Origin: Mucilaginibacter sp.
GTDB lineage: Bacteria; Bacteroidota; Bacteroidia; Sphingobacteriales; Sphingobacteriaceae
Direction of reading: 5' to 3'
Length of the DNA: 64,000 nucleotides
NCBI RefSeq assembly: GCF_025359345.1
Contig: NZ_JANYGQ010000036.1
Coordinates: forward strand, 186,001 to 250,000
Shown one piece after another: positions 48,289-58,174 of the stretch (within the stretch, counting starts at the first letter, position 1; each line of letters begins with the position of its first letter). The notes under the pieces were generated by a model, which was not told where the DNA came from, made no database searches, and worked only from the letters and a program-made list of their open reading frames with translations. The position numbers were made by a program, and so were the translations under genes.

Positions 48289-50736
48289 CTAATTCCCTTT
48301 CACCCTTCCTTTTTCGTCGTCGGCGCCGCTTTGGTGCTGGCGGGCCTTTATTTTACTGTTGCCAAAATTGTAGGTGAAGGTAAGGCGGGCCACCTGGCTG
48401 TCGCGCTTTTGGCGGATGTCGAGGTCAATGCTTTGGTACTTGCTGGTAACATCGTTGCGGCGGGTGTTAAAAATATCGCTCACCGAGAATTTAATGTTAG
48501 CCTTTTTAGCGGCGAATGAATGACTCACCCCGGCATCTACCGAATATTGCGGATGAACGCTAAACAAACCATAAGTTAATGCCGACTGGTAATTTGGCGT
48601 TAGCTCAAACCTGTACCCTTTAATAGGTGTAAAGGTTTCAGTAGCGCGGAACTGGTAAGCAAATTGCCCCTTGTCTAAATTACCCCCCTCAAGCCCCTTC
48701 GATTTAAAACCCAGGTAAAAGGCGGTGAGGTTTACGTCGCCGGTCCACCATTTGGTAATGGTATAGCTGGAGTAAAGGTTAGCATTGTAGCCGTTTTGCA
48801 CCTGCAGGTTTTGCTGGGTTACAAAGGCAACCTTGGTTGCCGGGTCGGTTCCGGGTACTTCGGTCATTACGTCGGTAGTACGGTTGTAACCCAGTGTTAA
48901 AGTGGTGTTCTTATTATAGGTGTAATTCAGTTCGAAATTATTGGTGTATTGCGGCTTTAAGTACGGGTTGCCTTTTTGGTAGGTGTATGGGTCGAGCCTG
49001 TAAACAAAGGGGTTAAGGTTGTCGTACTGCGGGCGGTCAATTCTGCGGCTGTACGAAAAGCTAAGTTCGTTTTTGTCGTTAAAAGTATGGTTAACAAATA
49101 CGCTTGGAAAAAGGTTGAAATAATTGCGCGCAATGTGCTGAACAATATTTGACGAGTCGCCGGTAGCGTTTGAGCGGGTGTACTCGCCACGTAAGCCAAG
49201 CTGTACCGATGTGCCTTTAAAATCTTTGTTAAAGTTTAAATAGCCAGCCTCAATTTTTTCGTCGTACATAAAATGGTTGGTGCTTTGGTACGAATCGCCT
49301 GCCGCCAATTTTTCCATCAGGTCGTTATCAGTTTTTACATCGCTGAATTTTGCGCCGGCTTCCATTTTTAACGATTTGCCGAGCGGCTTGCTGTAGTCAA
49401 CTTTAGCCGTTTTTATTTCGATGGTTGATGGTGTAAGATTTCCCAGGAAAGCTTGTGGGTGCTGCAGGCTGCCATCGGCCAAAAAGAAGTCAGTTACATA
49501 CTGGGCTGTAGAGTTATTGGTAAATTTAGAATAGTCCAAGTCAGCGCTGATCTGCTGGCCGGTGGTATCTATTTTATATGTGTCGTTTAAATTGGCAGCA
49601 AAGCTGTGGAAAGTTTGCCGGATGCTGGTAACCGTACGCAGCGACGAATCGACCTGGTTAAAATTACGGCCGATATTTGTGCGGTTGTCATTGCTGTCAT
49701 TTTCTGAGTTAAAATAGCCGTTAACTACAAAGCCCAGCGTGTTTTTCGACGATGTATTAAAATCGGCGCCAAGGCGATAGCTGTTGTTGTGGCGGCTTTG
49801 TGGCATGGCGGTATACTGGTTAAAGTAAGTTTGATGGCCGGCAGTGTCGGTAACAATACGTTTTAAACCGATATCCTGCATACGTTTATTATCATCGTGA
49901 CTGAATGAGCCGAATATATTCACCTCGCCAACTTTATGGTTTAACTGGATGGTGCTGTTATCGCGGCCATATTTGCCTTTGCCAACACCTACGGTAACAC
50001 TACCGTTGGTGCCGCTTTGCTTATTCTTTTTTAGTTTGATATTGATAATACCTGAGTTGCCAGCCGCATCGTATTTGGCAGAGGGGTTGGTGATTATTTC
50101 GATAGATTGTATGGTTGTACCATCGGTTGAGCGCAAAAGGGTAGCCAGCTGTGCCGAAGTAAGATAGGTGAGTTTATCGTTTATCATTACGGTTACGCCC
50201 TGTTTGCCTTTCAGGCTGATGTTGTCGTCTTTATCAACAGAAACACCCGGAGCACGCTCCAATATTTCCAGGGCAGAGTTACCGGCGGCAAGCACGCTGT
50301 TTTCGACGTTCATAACCGTGCGGTCGACTTTGCGTTCGATCAATGGTTTTGTAGAGGTTACAGTCACCGCATTTAATGCATGACTTACCTGCTGCATTAT
50401 CAATTGCGGCACGGTAACAGTAGCGCCATCCGCAACGGTAAACGGCTGACTGGTGGTTTTTTGATAACCAACAACAGTAGCCTTTATTATATAGGTGCCA
50501 TTAGCCACACGATCGAAAGCATAGGCGCCGGCATCGTTACTTAGAGTTCCTTTAACAACCGATGAGTCGGTGGCTTTTAGCAAGGATACGGTGGCAAAGT
50601 CCATCGGTTTGTTTTTATCGTCGAGCAAGGTGCCGGTTATTTTTGCCGAAGATGATTTGGAGGGTTGCGCATACGCAGCAATCCCCGCGGATGTTAGAAG
50701 AATAATGGCAAGTAGTTTTATAAATATTGATTTCAT
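48289..50736 (-). CDS. TonB-dependent receptor, outer-membrane beta-barrel family
   Basis: 815 residues. Signal peptide to about residue 24 (...GIAAYAQ). A CarboxypepD-regulatory-like beta-sandwich occupies about 30-115 (ITGTLLDDKNKPMDFATVSL, GAYAFDRVANGTYIIKATVV). The plug follows (about 125-235: RTVMNVENSVLAAGNSALEI, GVSVDKDDNISLKGKQGVTV, IEIITNPSAKYDAAGNSGI), then a large barrel (OMP_b-brl_3 type) with regular Tyr/Phe-rich strands and a C-terminal region of charged residues. Ligand unknown; there is no partner lipoprotein next to it, unlike SusC. Two terminators follow. Confidence 0.92.
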   Translation of the reverse strand: MKSIFIKLLAIILLTSAGIAAYAQPSKSSSAKITGTLLDDKNKPMDFATVSLLKATDSSVVKGTLSNDAGAYAFDRVANGTYIIKATVVGYQKTTSQPFTVADGATVTVPQLIMQQVSHALNAVTVTSTKPLIERKVDRTVMNVENSVLAAGNSALEILERAPGVSVDKDDNISLKGKQGVTVMINDKLTYLTSAQLATLLRSTDGTTIQSIEIITNPSAKYDAAGNSGIINIKLKKNKQSGTNGSVTVGVGKGKYGRDNSTIQLNHKVGEVNIFGSFSHDDNKRMQDIGLKRIVTDTAGHQTYFNQYTAMPQSRHNNSYRLGADFNTSSKNTLGFVVNGYFNSENDSNDNRTNIGRNFNQVDSSLRTVTSIRQTFHSFAANLNDTYKIDTTGQQISADLDYSKFTNNSTAQYVTDFFLADGSLQHPQAFLGNLTPSTIEIKTAKVDYSKPLGKSLKMEAGAKFSDVKTDNDLMEKLAAGDSYQSTNHFMYDEKIEAGYLNFNKDFKGTSVQLGLRGEYTRSNATGDSSNIVQHIARNYFNLFPSVFVNHTFNDKNELSFSYSRRIDRPQYDNLNPFVYRLDPYTYQKGNPYLKPQYTNNFELNYTYNKNTTLTLGYNRTTDVMTEVPGTDPATKVAFVTQQNLQVQNGYNANLYSSYTITKWWTGDVNLTAFYLGFKSKGLEGGNLDKGQFAYQFRATETFTPIKGYRFELTPNYQSALTYGLFSVHPQYSVDAGVSHSFAAKKANIKFSVSDIFNTRRNDVTSKYQSIDLDIRQKRDSQVARLTFTYNFGNSKIKARQHQSGADDEKGRVKGN

Positions 50737-51071
50737 GATGCTTAATTTTCAGGCAATAAATTGCCAGGTAAAAGAATTTTGTTCTTTTTTAAAAGGTGTT
50801 AAGTAAATTTTGATTGTTCCGGCTATTTGCCGGCAGATGGTGTTATTTTATGTAGTCGTTGTTTATTTCATAGTCGTTAAGTGCGTTATTCGTGTTTCCG
50901 GGCAATAGCACAGGCGTAGCCTTTGTATTGCTTTGTTTGTAAGATGTACAAAAGGCTGCAAAGGTTACATCGTATTTCCTGCTTTTTGGTCAAAAGGTGG
51001 TTTTCATCGGTAAACTGCCCTTTTTCATCGGCGAAATTTTCAGTTTGTTTGGCGGCGCTTACGGTAAAAAA

Positions 51072-51100
51072 ATAGCGATGGGTTTCAAACCCATCGCTAT
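51072..51100. terminator. Perfect 14-bp-arm palindrome
   Basis: ATAGCGATGGGTTT-C-AAACCCATCGCTAT, a perfect inverted repeat, 33 bp beyond the PspC-gene stop (minus strand) and followed by T/A-rich DNA on both sides. The rest of 50737-51132 shows nothing I can name. Confidence 0.65.
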
Positions 51101-51132
51101 AATAATTTTTCTGATTGTTATGTACCGGTGAA

Positions 51133-52776
51133 TTACTGCTTCACCGCGCTATCAGTCCTAACAGTATCCCTTTTAACCGGCACAATAGTATCAACCTTGC
51201 ATTGCAGCCCGTTATTGGTCATATTAAATACCGAAAAAGTAGCTTTATTATCAGTGTGGTTTAAATCGCGGCAATCATACAGGTTAACGCCTTGTACATA
51301 ATTATCAAGCTTTTGGTCGATGATCACTTTTGCGTTTAACGGCAATTTTAAGGTAAGCACAACTTCTTCGGCATGCCACACGCGATTTGGCCTTTTACGC
51401 AGGGTATAGTCAAATTTTAATACAGTATCCTGTTGTGCAAAAACGTACGTGGTGTTACGGGCATTATATAGTGCGGTTTCGTAATTGGAGCCGCTGGCCC
51501 GGTATGATTCTTCCAGCACGGGTTTGTTTATGTCGCTATGTTCAATATATAGCGTAACGCTGCGGGGGCCGCTGTGGAAGTCGTTGTAATCCTCATCGGT
51601 AACTACCATGTTTTTAAAGTGGTTTTTAATATCCAGCCTCAGGCTGTCTTCGTGCGAGAAATATTTGATATCATTCAGCTTTAAATAATAGGTGTTGTTT
51701 TTTGTTGGCTTTAAATCAACTGTTTCGGTAAAGCTGGCTTGTTCCCTAAAGCCTGTTGCAACTTTGGTTGCATAGAATATAAGCATCCCCAATGAACACA
51801 GCCACAGCACCAATAAAACGGTACCTGTAGACCTGCCGATACTGCCCACGTTAAACACGCCTTTAATAGTTACCAGTATAATGGTGATAACCGGGATAAA
51901 GGCCACGAGGAAGCCGGTTGTTAAAATGTTATTGACAAGCTCACTGTTGGCCAGGCGGAACGGCAGAAAATGGTCGCCAAAATCGGCGCCGAAGCCAATA
52001 GTGCCGATGAACACCACCACCAGGAAAATAGCAGCTCCAAATGCCGCCAGCAGCAGGCATACCCCGAACATTTTTATGAGCACTTTACCTGCGCCGTTAA
52101 AAAAGATACCCAGGTGGTGGAAAAAGTCGCCGGCAAAATCGCGGGCTTTGTAAACAAATGGCCTGGCTTCATCTCCGAAGTTTGAAAGATTTTGACGCAT
52201 CGAGCTCATTTCCTCTTCGAAGTTCTTTTTAAAGCCCTGCAGGTTTTGTTTTTCGCCTTTCATGGCCATCCTGTCGGCACGGCTTACAGCTTTGGGTATC
52301 ACTATCCATAGTATTATATATAATAGCAAACCGCTGCCGCCAACCGGGATAAACAATGCAAATGCAAGCCTCATCCAAACAGGGTTTATATTAAAGTAAT
52401 TTGCAATGCCAGAGCAAACACCAGCTACCAAATGATCATCAGGGTCGCGGAATAGTCTGCGGCCTTCGGTGCTATAATTGTATATAGGAGCGTGAGCTTC
52501 GTCGTTCTCGGCGCTTTCAAAATCAGCCACCGATCCCATTTGCTCAATAACCTGGTTAACGTCCTGCTCCACAATAACCTGCCGGTTTTCTTTCTCAAGC
52601 AGTTCGCTGAACATTTCGGCAATGCGGTTTTCAATATCGGTAGTAATTTCAAGGCTGTCGGCCGAGTTTGAAAAATGACGTTTTACCTCCGTCATGTAGT
52701 TTTTAAGTATCTCGTAGGCATCCTCTTCAATGTGAAACACGATGCCGTTTATATTTATGATGATAGTTTTGTTCAT
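51133..52776 (-). CDS. PspC-domain membrane protein
   Basis: 547 residues from the ATG at 52776 (MNKTIIININGIVFHIEEDA); the frame open to 52833 overlaps the regulator gene. An N-terminal domain of about 85 residues predicts helices (ILKNYMTEVKRHFSNSADSL). PspC follows at about 107-165 (RRLFRDPDDHLVAGVCSGIA, then NYFNINPVWMRLAF), ending in a transmembrane hairpin. Further membrane segments follow at about 240-350. The C-terminal 200 residues are a soluble, beta-rich domain. PspC proteins act in membrane-stress responses. PadR is encoded 22 bp upstream; the pair is a standard Bacteroidota stress module. Confidence 0.92.
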   Translation of the reverse strand: MNKTIIININGIVFHIEEDAYEILKNYMTEVKRHFSNSADSLEITTDIENRIAEMFSELLEKENRQVIVEQDVNQVIEQMGSVADFESAENDEAHAPIYNYSTEGRRLFRDPDDHLVAGVCSGIANYFNINPVWMRLAFALFIPVGGSGLLLYIILWIVIPKAVSRADRMAMKGEKQNLQGFKKNFEEEMSSMRQNLSNFGDEARPFVYKARDFAGDFFHHLGIFFNGAGKVLIKMFGVCLLLAAFGAAIFLVVVFIGTIGFGADFGDHFLPFRLANSELVNNILTTGFLVAFIPVITIILVTIKGVFNVGSIGRSTGTVLLVLWLCSLGMLIFYATKVATGFREQASFTETVDLKPTKNNTYYLKLNDIKYFSHEDSLRLDIKNHFKNMVVTDEDYNDFHSGPRSVTLYIEHSDINKPVLEESYRASGSNYETALYNARNTTYVFAQQDTVLKFDYTLRKRPNRVWHAEEVVLTLKLPLNAKVIIDQKLDNYVQGVNLYDCRDLNHTDNKATFSVFNMTNNGLQCKVDTIVPVKRDTVRTDSAVKQ

Positions 52777-52798
52777 GATGATAATAATTTGCGGTTTT

Positions 52799-53131
52799 TT
52801 ATTTTCTGTCTCCAATAGCTGTCTGAACAGCAAATAATAACTCTTCCCAGGTCTTGTCCAGTTGCGCCAGCACCGTTTTACCCTCTTCTGATAAGATATA
52901 GTACTTACGAGGCGGCCCCGATGTGCTCTCTACCCAGTTATAGGTAAGGAGCCCATTGTTTTTTAAACGGGTGAGCAAGGGATACAAAGTACCCTCAACT
53001 ACAAGCAGTTGGGCTTTTTTAAGCTCGGCGATGATATCCGAAGCATATGTTTCGCCCTTTGCAATTATGGAAAGAATGCAATACTCCAGTATCCCTTTCC
53101 GCATTTGGGTTTGTGTGTTTTCAACAATCAT
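52799..53131 (-). CDS. PadR family transcriptional regulator
   Basis: 110 residues, the short PadR form. Winged helix: MRKGILEYCILSIIAKGETYASDIIAELKKAQLLVVEGTLYPLLTRLKNNG with the typical EGTLYPLLTRL recognition helix (about residues 47-57), then YILSEEGKTVLAQLDKTWEE. It represses its own operon in homologs and is released by a ligand or stress signal. Its promoter overlaps a palindrome (next entry). It is first in the PadR-PspC unit. Confidence 0.94.
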   Translation of the reverse strand: MIVENTQTQMRKGILEYCILSIIAKGETYASDIIAELKKAQLLVVEGTLYPLLTRLKNNGLLTYNWVESTSGPPRKYYILSEEGKTVLAQLDKTWEELLFAVQTAIGDRK

Positions 53132-53135
53132 ACTA

Positions 53136-53171
53136 CAAAGATATATGTTTTAAATTGTATTATGCAATACA
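53136..53171 (-). promoter_or_regulatory. PadR promoter overlapping a palindromic operator
   Basis: On the minus strand TTG (53167-53165), 21 nt, TATCTTTG (53143-53136): a full Bacteroidota promoter. TATCTTTG ends 4 nt before the ATG, so the message would be leaderless or nearly so. TGTATT-ATGC-AATACA (53156-53171) is a perfect palindrome covering the -33 element, placed as a repressor site would be. Confidence 0.6.
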
Positions 53172-53246
53172 TAGTACTAAAAATATTTCAACTATAGGCG
53201 AAACATAGTTTATTTTAAAAAAAAGCAATGTTTTTTAAGATTTAGC

Positions 53247-53277
53247 TTGACAATTTGATAATGTAACACTACTTTTA
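53247..53277 (+). promoter_or_regulatory. Candidate susC promoter
   Basis: TTG at 53247-53249, 20 nt of spacer, then TACTTTTA at 53270-53277, one base from TAnnTTTG. It ends 38 nt before the susC ATG at 53316. No extra palindrome for a dedicated regulator is visible nearby. Confidence 0.5.
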
Positions 53278-53315
53278 TGATTAATTAACTATTAACTGAT
53301 CTTATTATTAACGAA

Positions 53316-56300
53316 ATGAAAAAACTTTTACTAGTAAGTTTGTGTTTCATAATGTTTTGCGCTACGCAGGCATTTGCACAAAATCGAACAATTACTGGTA
53401 CGGTTACTTCAAAGGATGACGGTTTTCCGCTTCCAGGAGTAAGCGTTACAGTACCCGGAACTCAAGTTGGTACAGTAACCAACGACTATGGTAAGTTTAC
53501 CATCAAGGTGCCGGCATCGGCAAAATCATTAGCATTCACATTTGTAGGTTACAACAGGGTTGTTATCGCAATTGGTGCAACTGACATTGTAAATGCGACC
53601 CTTGAGACAAATGCAAAAGAGTTGAAAGAAGTTGTGGTAACCGGTGGTTACGGCATTAAGCAAACAGCCCGTTCAAACTCAAACTCTGCACAGGTGGTTA
53701 CCGCTACCGAACTGAACACTGTTCGTGAGCCAAACATTAACAACGCTCTTGCCGGTAAAGTTGCTGGTATCCAGGTGCGCAGCCAGTCGGCAGCAGCTTT
53801 GGGCCGTAACACCGAGGTAAGGTTGCGTGGTGCATCAGGTTTTGGTACTGGCGTTGGCGCACTTTATGTGGTTGACGGTACTATCCTGCCTAACATTGAT
53901 GACTTAAACCTTGATGACGTTGAAAGCGTTACAGTTTTGCAAGGTGCAGCAGCAGCAGCCCTATTAGGTTCGCAAGGTGCTAACGGTGCAATCGTAATCA
54001 CTACTGCAAAGGCTAAAAAGAATGGCGGCTTAAACGTTGATCTGCGTATTGGTGCAACCTGGGACAAGGCTTACATTGAGCCTAACTACCAAAATACTTA
54101 TGGTGGTGGTAACAACCCGGTATTTACCCAGTATGTTTGGAAAGCAGGCGATCCTGATCATTGGAAATCATTGAGCGGTAAATATTACCCTGATTATTCT
54201 GATGATAGCAGCTGGGGCCCCAAAATGGTTGGCCAGGAGTATATTCCATGGTATGCATGGTATGCCGGTACAAAATACACCGGTAAAACAGCTTCATGGA
54301 CACCACAGCCGAATAATACTTCTGAATACTTCCAAACAGCGCCACTGCTTGACAACAGTTTAACTTTTAACAAAGCAGGCGACGATTACAGCTTTAAATT
54401 AAGCTATGGTAACGTTTACCAAAAAGGTATTATTCCTGACCAGGACTTGAAGAGAAATACGCTGAACTTAAATTATAACTATGATTTAAGTAAGCACTTC
54501 TCGTTATCAGCTAACATTAACTATACCAACCAAAAACTGCACGGTATAGTCGACGATGGTTATGCTAACCTTGGAACAGGTGGCTTTACTCAATGGTTCC
54601 ACCGCGATATTGACATGGGTATATTGAAAGAGCTTAGAGGCTTACAATACGGCCCTAACCAGTATGCAACCTGGAACCACAACGACCCTAATGCATGGAA
54701 CCCGGCTAACCCAACTTCGTTTTATGGCGCAAACTACTGGTATAACTACTATACCTTCGAAGATTTGGAGCAGATTCACTCAAACCGCGACCGTTTATAC
54801 GGAAATATAGCCTTCACGTACAAAGTTAATAACGACTTAAACTTTAGGGTTACTTACCGTAAACAACAAAATACTACATGGGGCGAAACCATTGTGCCTA
54901 CTGCGCTTGAAATTGGTGCAACACAAACAGGTGTAAAAGCAGGCTATTCTACAGGTACAAGTTACTCAAACCGCGAAAATTTAGAGTTTTTAGCAACCTA
55001 CCACAAAAAGGTAAAGGATTTCACTGTTGACGCTAACTTCGGTACTGACCGTTTTAACTCAACTGCAAAATCAAACTCAGCAAGTACTGTTGACGGTTTA
55101 ACCATTCCTGACCTTTATACTATAGGAAACAGCGTTAGCGCTCCATCTATTGGTAACGGAAGAGTAACTGAAGCTTACAATGCTGTATTAGGTCACTTAG
55201 CCTTGAGCTGGAAAGACCTGATTTATTTGGACGGTTCGGCACGTAATGATTGGTTCTCGACTTTCCCACAAGCTAAAAATGATGTGTTATCAAAATCAGC
55301 AGGTTTATCATTCGTTTTCAGCGACTTGCTGAAAAGCCAGGATAAATGGTTGAGCTACGGTAAAGTTAGGGCCAGCTACGGTCAAATACCTAAAGCGTTA
55401 GGTTTTGGTAACGAAGATTTTGGTGCTTACCGTTACCCTGGTGCATCATACGGCGTAAACCCTCAGAAATTTAACGGTCAGTTGATAATGACTACTCCTG
55501 ACCAAAGCGTTGACCCTAAGATTCACGGTTCAACAGTAACTCAGAAAGAGTTAGGTTTGGATCTGCGTTTCCTGAATGACAGGATCAGCATTTCCGGAAC
55601 TTACTTTACCGCTTCTGAAAAGGACATTCCATTCTCAATTGGTGTGAACGGTGCCAGCGGTGTAAACTCTATTCTGACTAACTTTGGTGATGTTGAACGT
55701 AAAGGTTTCGACATAAACGTTAACATTTACCCGGTAAAAATCCCTAATTTCTCTTGGCAGGTTTCATTAGCCTACGAGAACTTATTACAGGATAAAGTTG
55801 TTGAAATCAGTAACAAGTACAACGTACAGCAAGTTATTGTTAGATACAATACGTTCTCACAAGTGCCTTACCTGGTTCAGAAAGCCGGTGCTGCATGGGG
55901 CCAGATATTTGGTTCAGGTATCCTCCGCAATTCTGCAGGTGTGCCAATCCTTGATGGTTCTGGTTTCTACCAGAGAAACCCTGCTGTATATTACGGCAGC
56001 GCGCTTCCAAAACATACAGGTGGTATACAAAATACATTCAACCTGTTTAAGGATTTCGCCTTTAACTTTAACATAGATTACCAGTTTGGCGGTAAATTCG
56101 CTTCATTAACTGATGCCTTCGGTTCATTCTCTGGTACAACTTACCGTACTGCAGCATTAAACGACAAAGGTAATCCTGTTCGTGATAACGTTGCTGACGG
56201 CGGTGGTATCCACCAAACAGGTGTTGATGCAAACGGCAAACCGGTTAGCATGTATGTTAGTGCTTATGATTACTATCACAACAACTTTAACAACGGTACT

Positions 56301-56555
56301 GAAGATGAGTTTGTTTATGACTTAACCTTCATTAAATTGCGTGAGGCTGGTATCTCATACAAAATCCCTGTTAAAAAATTGGGAATTGGTAATGTTATCA
56401 AGAATGCAACATTCCAGATACAGGCACATGACCTTTGGTTAATATATGCTAAAACAAAAGATTTCGATCCATCACAGATTAGTGCAGTATCAGGGGAATC
56501 AGGACAATTACCTGGAACAAGAGGTTTCGGATTTAACTTAAAAGTTGGTTTCTGA
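53316..56555 (+). CDS. SusC/RagA-family TonB-linked outer membrane protein
   Basis: 1079 residues. Signal peptide to about residue 22 (...CATQAFAQN). CarboxypepD-regulatory-like domain at about 25-100 (ITGTVTSKDDGFPLPGVSVT, VTNDYGKFTIKV), the SusC-specific TonB-box region (KELKEVVVTGGYGI, about 96-110), and plug (LAGKVAGIQVRSQSAAALGR; ALYVVDGTI; VESVTVLQGAAAAALLGSQG then ANGAIVITT, about 205-231). The remaining 800 residues are the 22-strand barrel ending GTRGFGFNLKVGF. It imports a nutrient captured by the SusD partner encoded 41 bp downstream. The ligand cannot be read; no glycoside hydrolase is in the window. Confidence 0.95.
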   Translation: MKKLLLVSLCFIMFCATQAFAQNRTITGTVTSKDDGFPLPGVSVTVPGTQVGTVTNDYGKFTIKVPASAKSLAFTFVGYNRVVIAIGATDIVNATLETNAKELKEVVVTGGYGIKQTARSNSNSAQVVTATELNTVREPNINNALAGKVAGIQVRSQSAAALGRNTEVRLRGASGFGTGVGALYVVDGTILPNIDDLNLDDVESVTVLQGAAAAALLGSQGANGAIVITTAKAKKNGGLNVDLRIGATWDKAYIEPNYQNTYGGGNNPVFTQYVWKAGDPDHWKSLSGKYYPDYSDDSSWGPKMVGQEYIPWYAWYAGTKYTGKTASWTPQPNNTSEYFQTAPLLDNSLTFNKAGDDYSFKLSYGNVYQKGIIPDQDLKRNTLNLNYNYDLSKHFSLSANINYTNQKLHGIVDDGYANLGTGGFTQWFHRDIDMGILKELRGLQYGPNQYATWNHNDPNAWNPANPTSFYGANYWYNYYTFEDLEQIHSNRDRLYGNIAFTYKVNNDLNFRVTYRKQQNTTWGETIVPTALEIGATQTGVKAGYSTGTSYSNRENLEFLATYHKKVKDFTVDANFGTDRFNSTAKSNSASTVDGLTIPDLYTIGNSVSAPSIGNGRVTEAYNAVLGHLALSWKDLIYLDGSARNDWFSTFPQAKNDVLSKSAGLSFVFSDLLKSQDKWLSYGKVRASYGQIPKALGFGNEDFGAYRYPGASYGVNPQKFNGQLIMTTPDQSVDPKIHGSTVTQKELGLDLRFLNDRISISGTYFTASEKDIPFSIGVNGASGVNSILTNFGDVERKGFDINVNIYPVKIPNFSWQVSLAYENLLQDKVVEISNKYNVQQVIVRYNTFSQVPYLVQKAGAAWGQIFGSGILRNSAGVPILDGSGFYQRNPAVYYGSALPKHTGGIQNTFNLFKDFAFNFNIDYQFGGKFASLTDAFGSFSGTTYRTAALNDKGNPVRDNVADGGGIHQTGVDANGKPVSMYVSAYDYYHNNFNNGTEDEFVYDLTFIKLREAGISYKIPVKKLGIGNVIKNATFQIQAHDLWLIYAKTKDFDPSQISAVSGESGQLPGTRGFGFNLKVGF

Positions 56556-56596
56556 TCGGTAGATAAACGAAAATTTAATTTAAATATTTAAAAACG

Positions 56597-58075
56597 ATGA
56601 AAAAGATTTATATATACACGCTAACGACCCTTACGTTATTGGGGGCCGCAAGCTGTAAAAAACCAAGCGACTTCGGCACGACCAACAACGACCCGACCGC
56701 GGTTCGGAACCCTGTTGTGAGCGCGTTGCTGGCAAACGTAGAAAATAACCTGCCAAGTTACGTGGCAAATGGCGCATTATCCGGAGGATCGTATGCTCAA
56801 TATTTTTCTGAAACCCAATATCCCGGCACTTCGCTTTATTCGGCGCCTACTAATAGTTTTGTAGGAACTTACAATGGCGACCTTGAAGATTGCCAGAACG
56901 TTATTAGCCTTAATCAAAGCAAAAACTCGGTTGCTGCTGCCACCATATTGCAGCAGTACATTTATTGGATAACAACAGATTACTGGGGCGATGTCCCTTA
57001 TAGCCAAGCCTTACAGGGCCTTAAGGCTATCACTCCGGCTTATGATAAGCAGGAGGATATTTATAAGGGCATCGTTACCAAGGTTCAAGCCGCTGTTGCT
57101 TCAATGGACGGTGGTTCGGTACCGGGAGACCTTTTTTATGGCGGCGATGCTGCATCATGGAAAAGAGCAGGTAACTCGTTAGTAATGCTGGTTTCTATCC
57201 AGGCATCTAAAAAAGTACCGGGAGCAAGTGATTTTTATGCAACTGCATTTAAAGCTGCTTTAGCTGCAGGCCCTATTACAACAAATGCACAAAACTTTGG
57301 TGTAGCCTATCCTGGTGGTAGCTTCAAATCGCCATGGTACAACCTGTTTAACGGAAGACAAGATTGGGCTGAAAGTAAAACCTTTACTGACTACCTAAAG
57401 TCTACTAACGATAACAGGCAAACTGTTACTGGTGGTTCGTATAGCGATCCGGCCCAAACTACCGGTGGTACAGTAGGTTCGGCCGACGGTGTTCCTTTCG
57501 GTGTTGACCGTACTACAGCTAATAACTACATTGCTGCAAACTCTGATTGGGCGATGGTGTTGCGTGCAGACAAACGCACCCAGGCTTCGAGGGTTGAAGT
57601 TATAACTGCTTCTGAAATTGCCCTTGCAACCGCTGAAGCTATTAACATAGGCTGGACAACCGGCGACCTGGTTGCCACTTATCAAAATGGTGTTAACCTT
57701 TCATTTGCACAATGGGGACTTGATGCACCTACAGCTACATATTTCAGCAACGCTAATGTTGTAGTAAGTGGGGCACCCGGTATTGCAAACGAAAAAAACA
57801 TTGCTGTACAACAATGGGTAAGTGCATATCCTGATGGCCATATGGGTTGGGACATCTGGCGGAAAACAGGGTACCCTGCTCTTAAACCAGCCCCTGCCGC
57901 ATCAAACTCGTCAAAACTGATTGTTAGAAGGTATATGTATGCAACTTCTGAACAAACAACTAACGCTGCAAACGTAAAAGCTGCCAGTGCCCGCGAAGTA
58001 GGCTATGCGCCTGGGGTAGATTCACAGGATAATGCAGTTTGGTGGGATGTTATTGGTTTAACATTGCATCCGTAA
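56597..58075 (+). CDS. SusD/RagB-family nutrient-binding lipoprotein
   Basis: 492 residues. Lipobox ...LLGAASCKK near residue 20. The helical TPR-like scaffold of SusD is evident: YAQYFSETQYPG (about 72-83), LQQYIYWITTDYWGDVPYSQ (about 119-138, the conserved YWGDVPY), QEDIYKGIVTKVQAAV, and TASEIALATAEAINIGWTTG (about residues 333-355, ALATAEA). It belongs to the shorter SusD-like-2 type that ends with a Trp-rich region (VWWDVIGLTLHP). It lids the SusC barrel and binds the ligand at the cell surface. Operon with SusC and the next lipoprotein. Confidence 0.94.
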   Translation: MKKIYIYTLTTLTLLGAASCKKPSDFGTTNNDPTAVRNPVVSALLANVENNLPSYVANGALSGGSYAQYFSETQYPGTSLYSAPTNSFVGTYNGDLEDCQNVISLNQSKNSVAAATILQQYIYWITTDYWGDVPYSQALQGLKAITPAYDKQEDIYKGIVTKVQAAVASMDGGSVPGDLFYGGDAASWKRAGNSLVMLVSIQASKKVPGASDFYATAFKAALAAGPITTNAQNFGVAYPGGSFKSPWYNLFNGRQDWAESKTFTDYLKSTNDNRQTVTGGSYSDPAQTTGGTVGSADGVPFGVDRTTANNYIAANSDWAMVLRADKRTQASRVEVITASEIALATAEAINIGWTTGDLVATYQNGVNLSFAQWGLDAPTATYFSNANVVVSGAPGIANEKNIAVQQWVSAYPDGHMGWDIWRKTGYPALKPAPAASNSSKLIVRRYMYATSEQTTNAANVKAASAREVGYAPGVDSQDNAVWWDVIGLTLHP

Positions 58076-58174
58076 GCCGAGAGCAGATAGCAAAAACATA
58101 AATGAAACTGTCATGGACTTGTGTTCATATGGGAAGGTCCATGATAGTTTAGTAACAATTAAAAAATTATAAAA

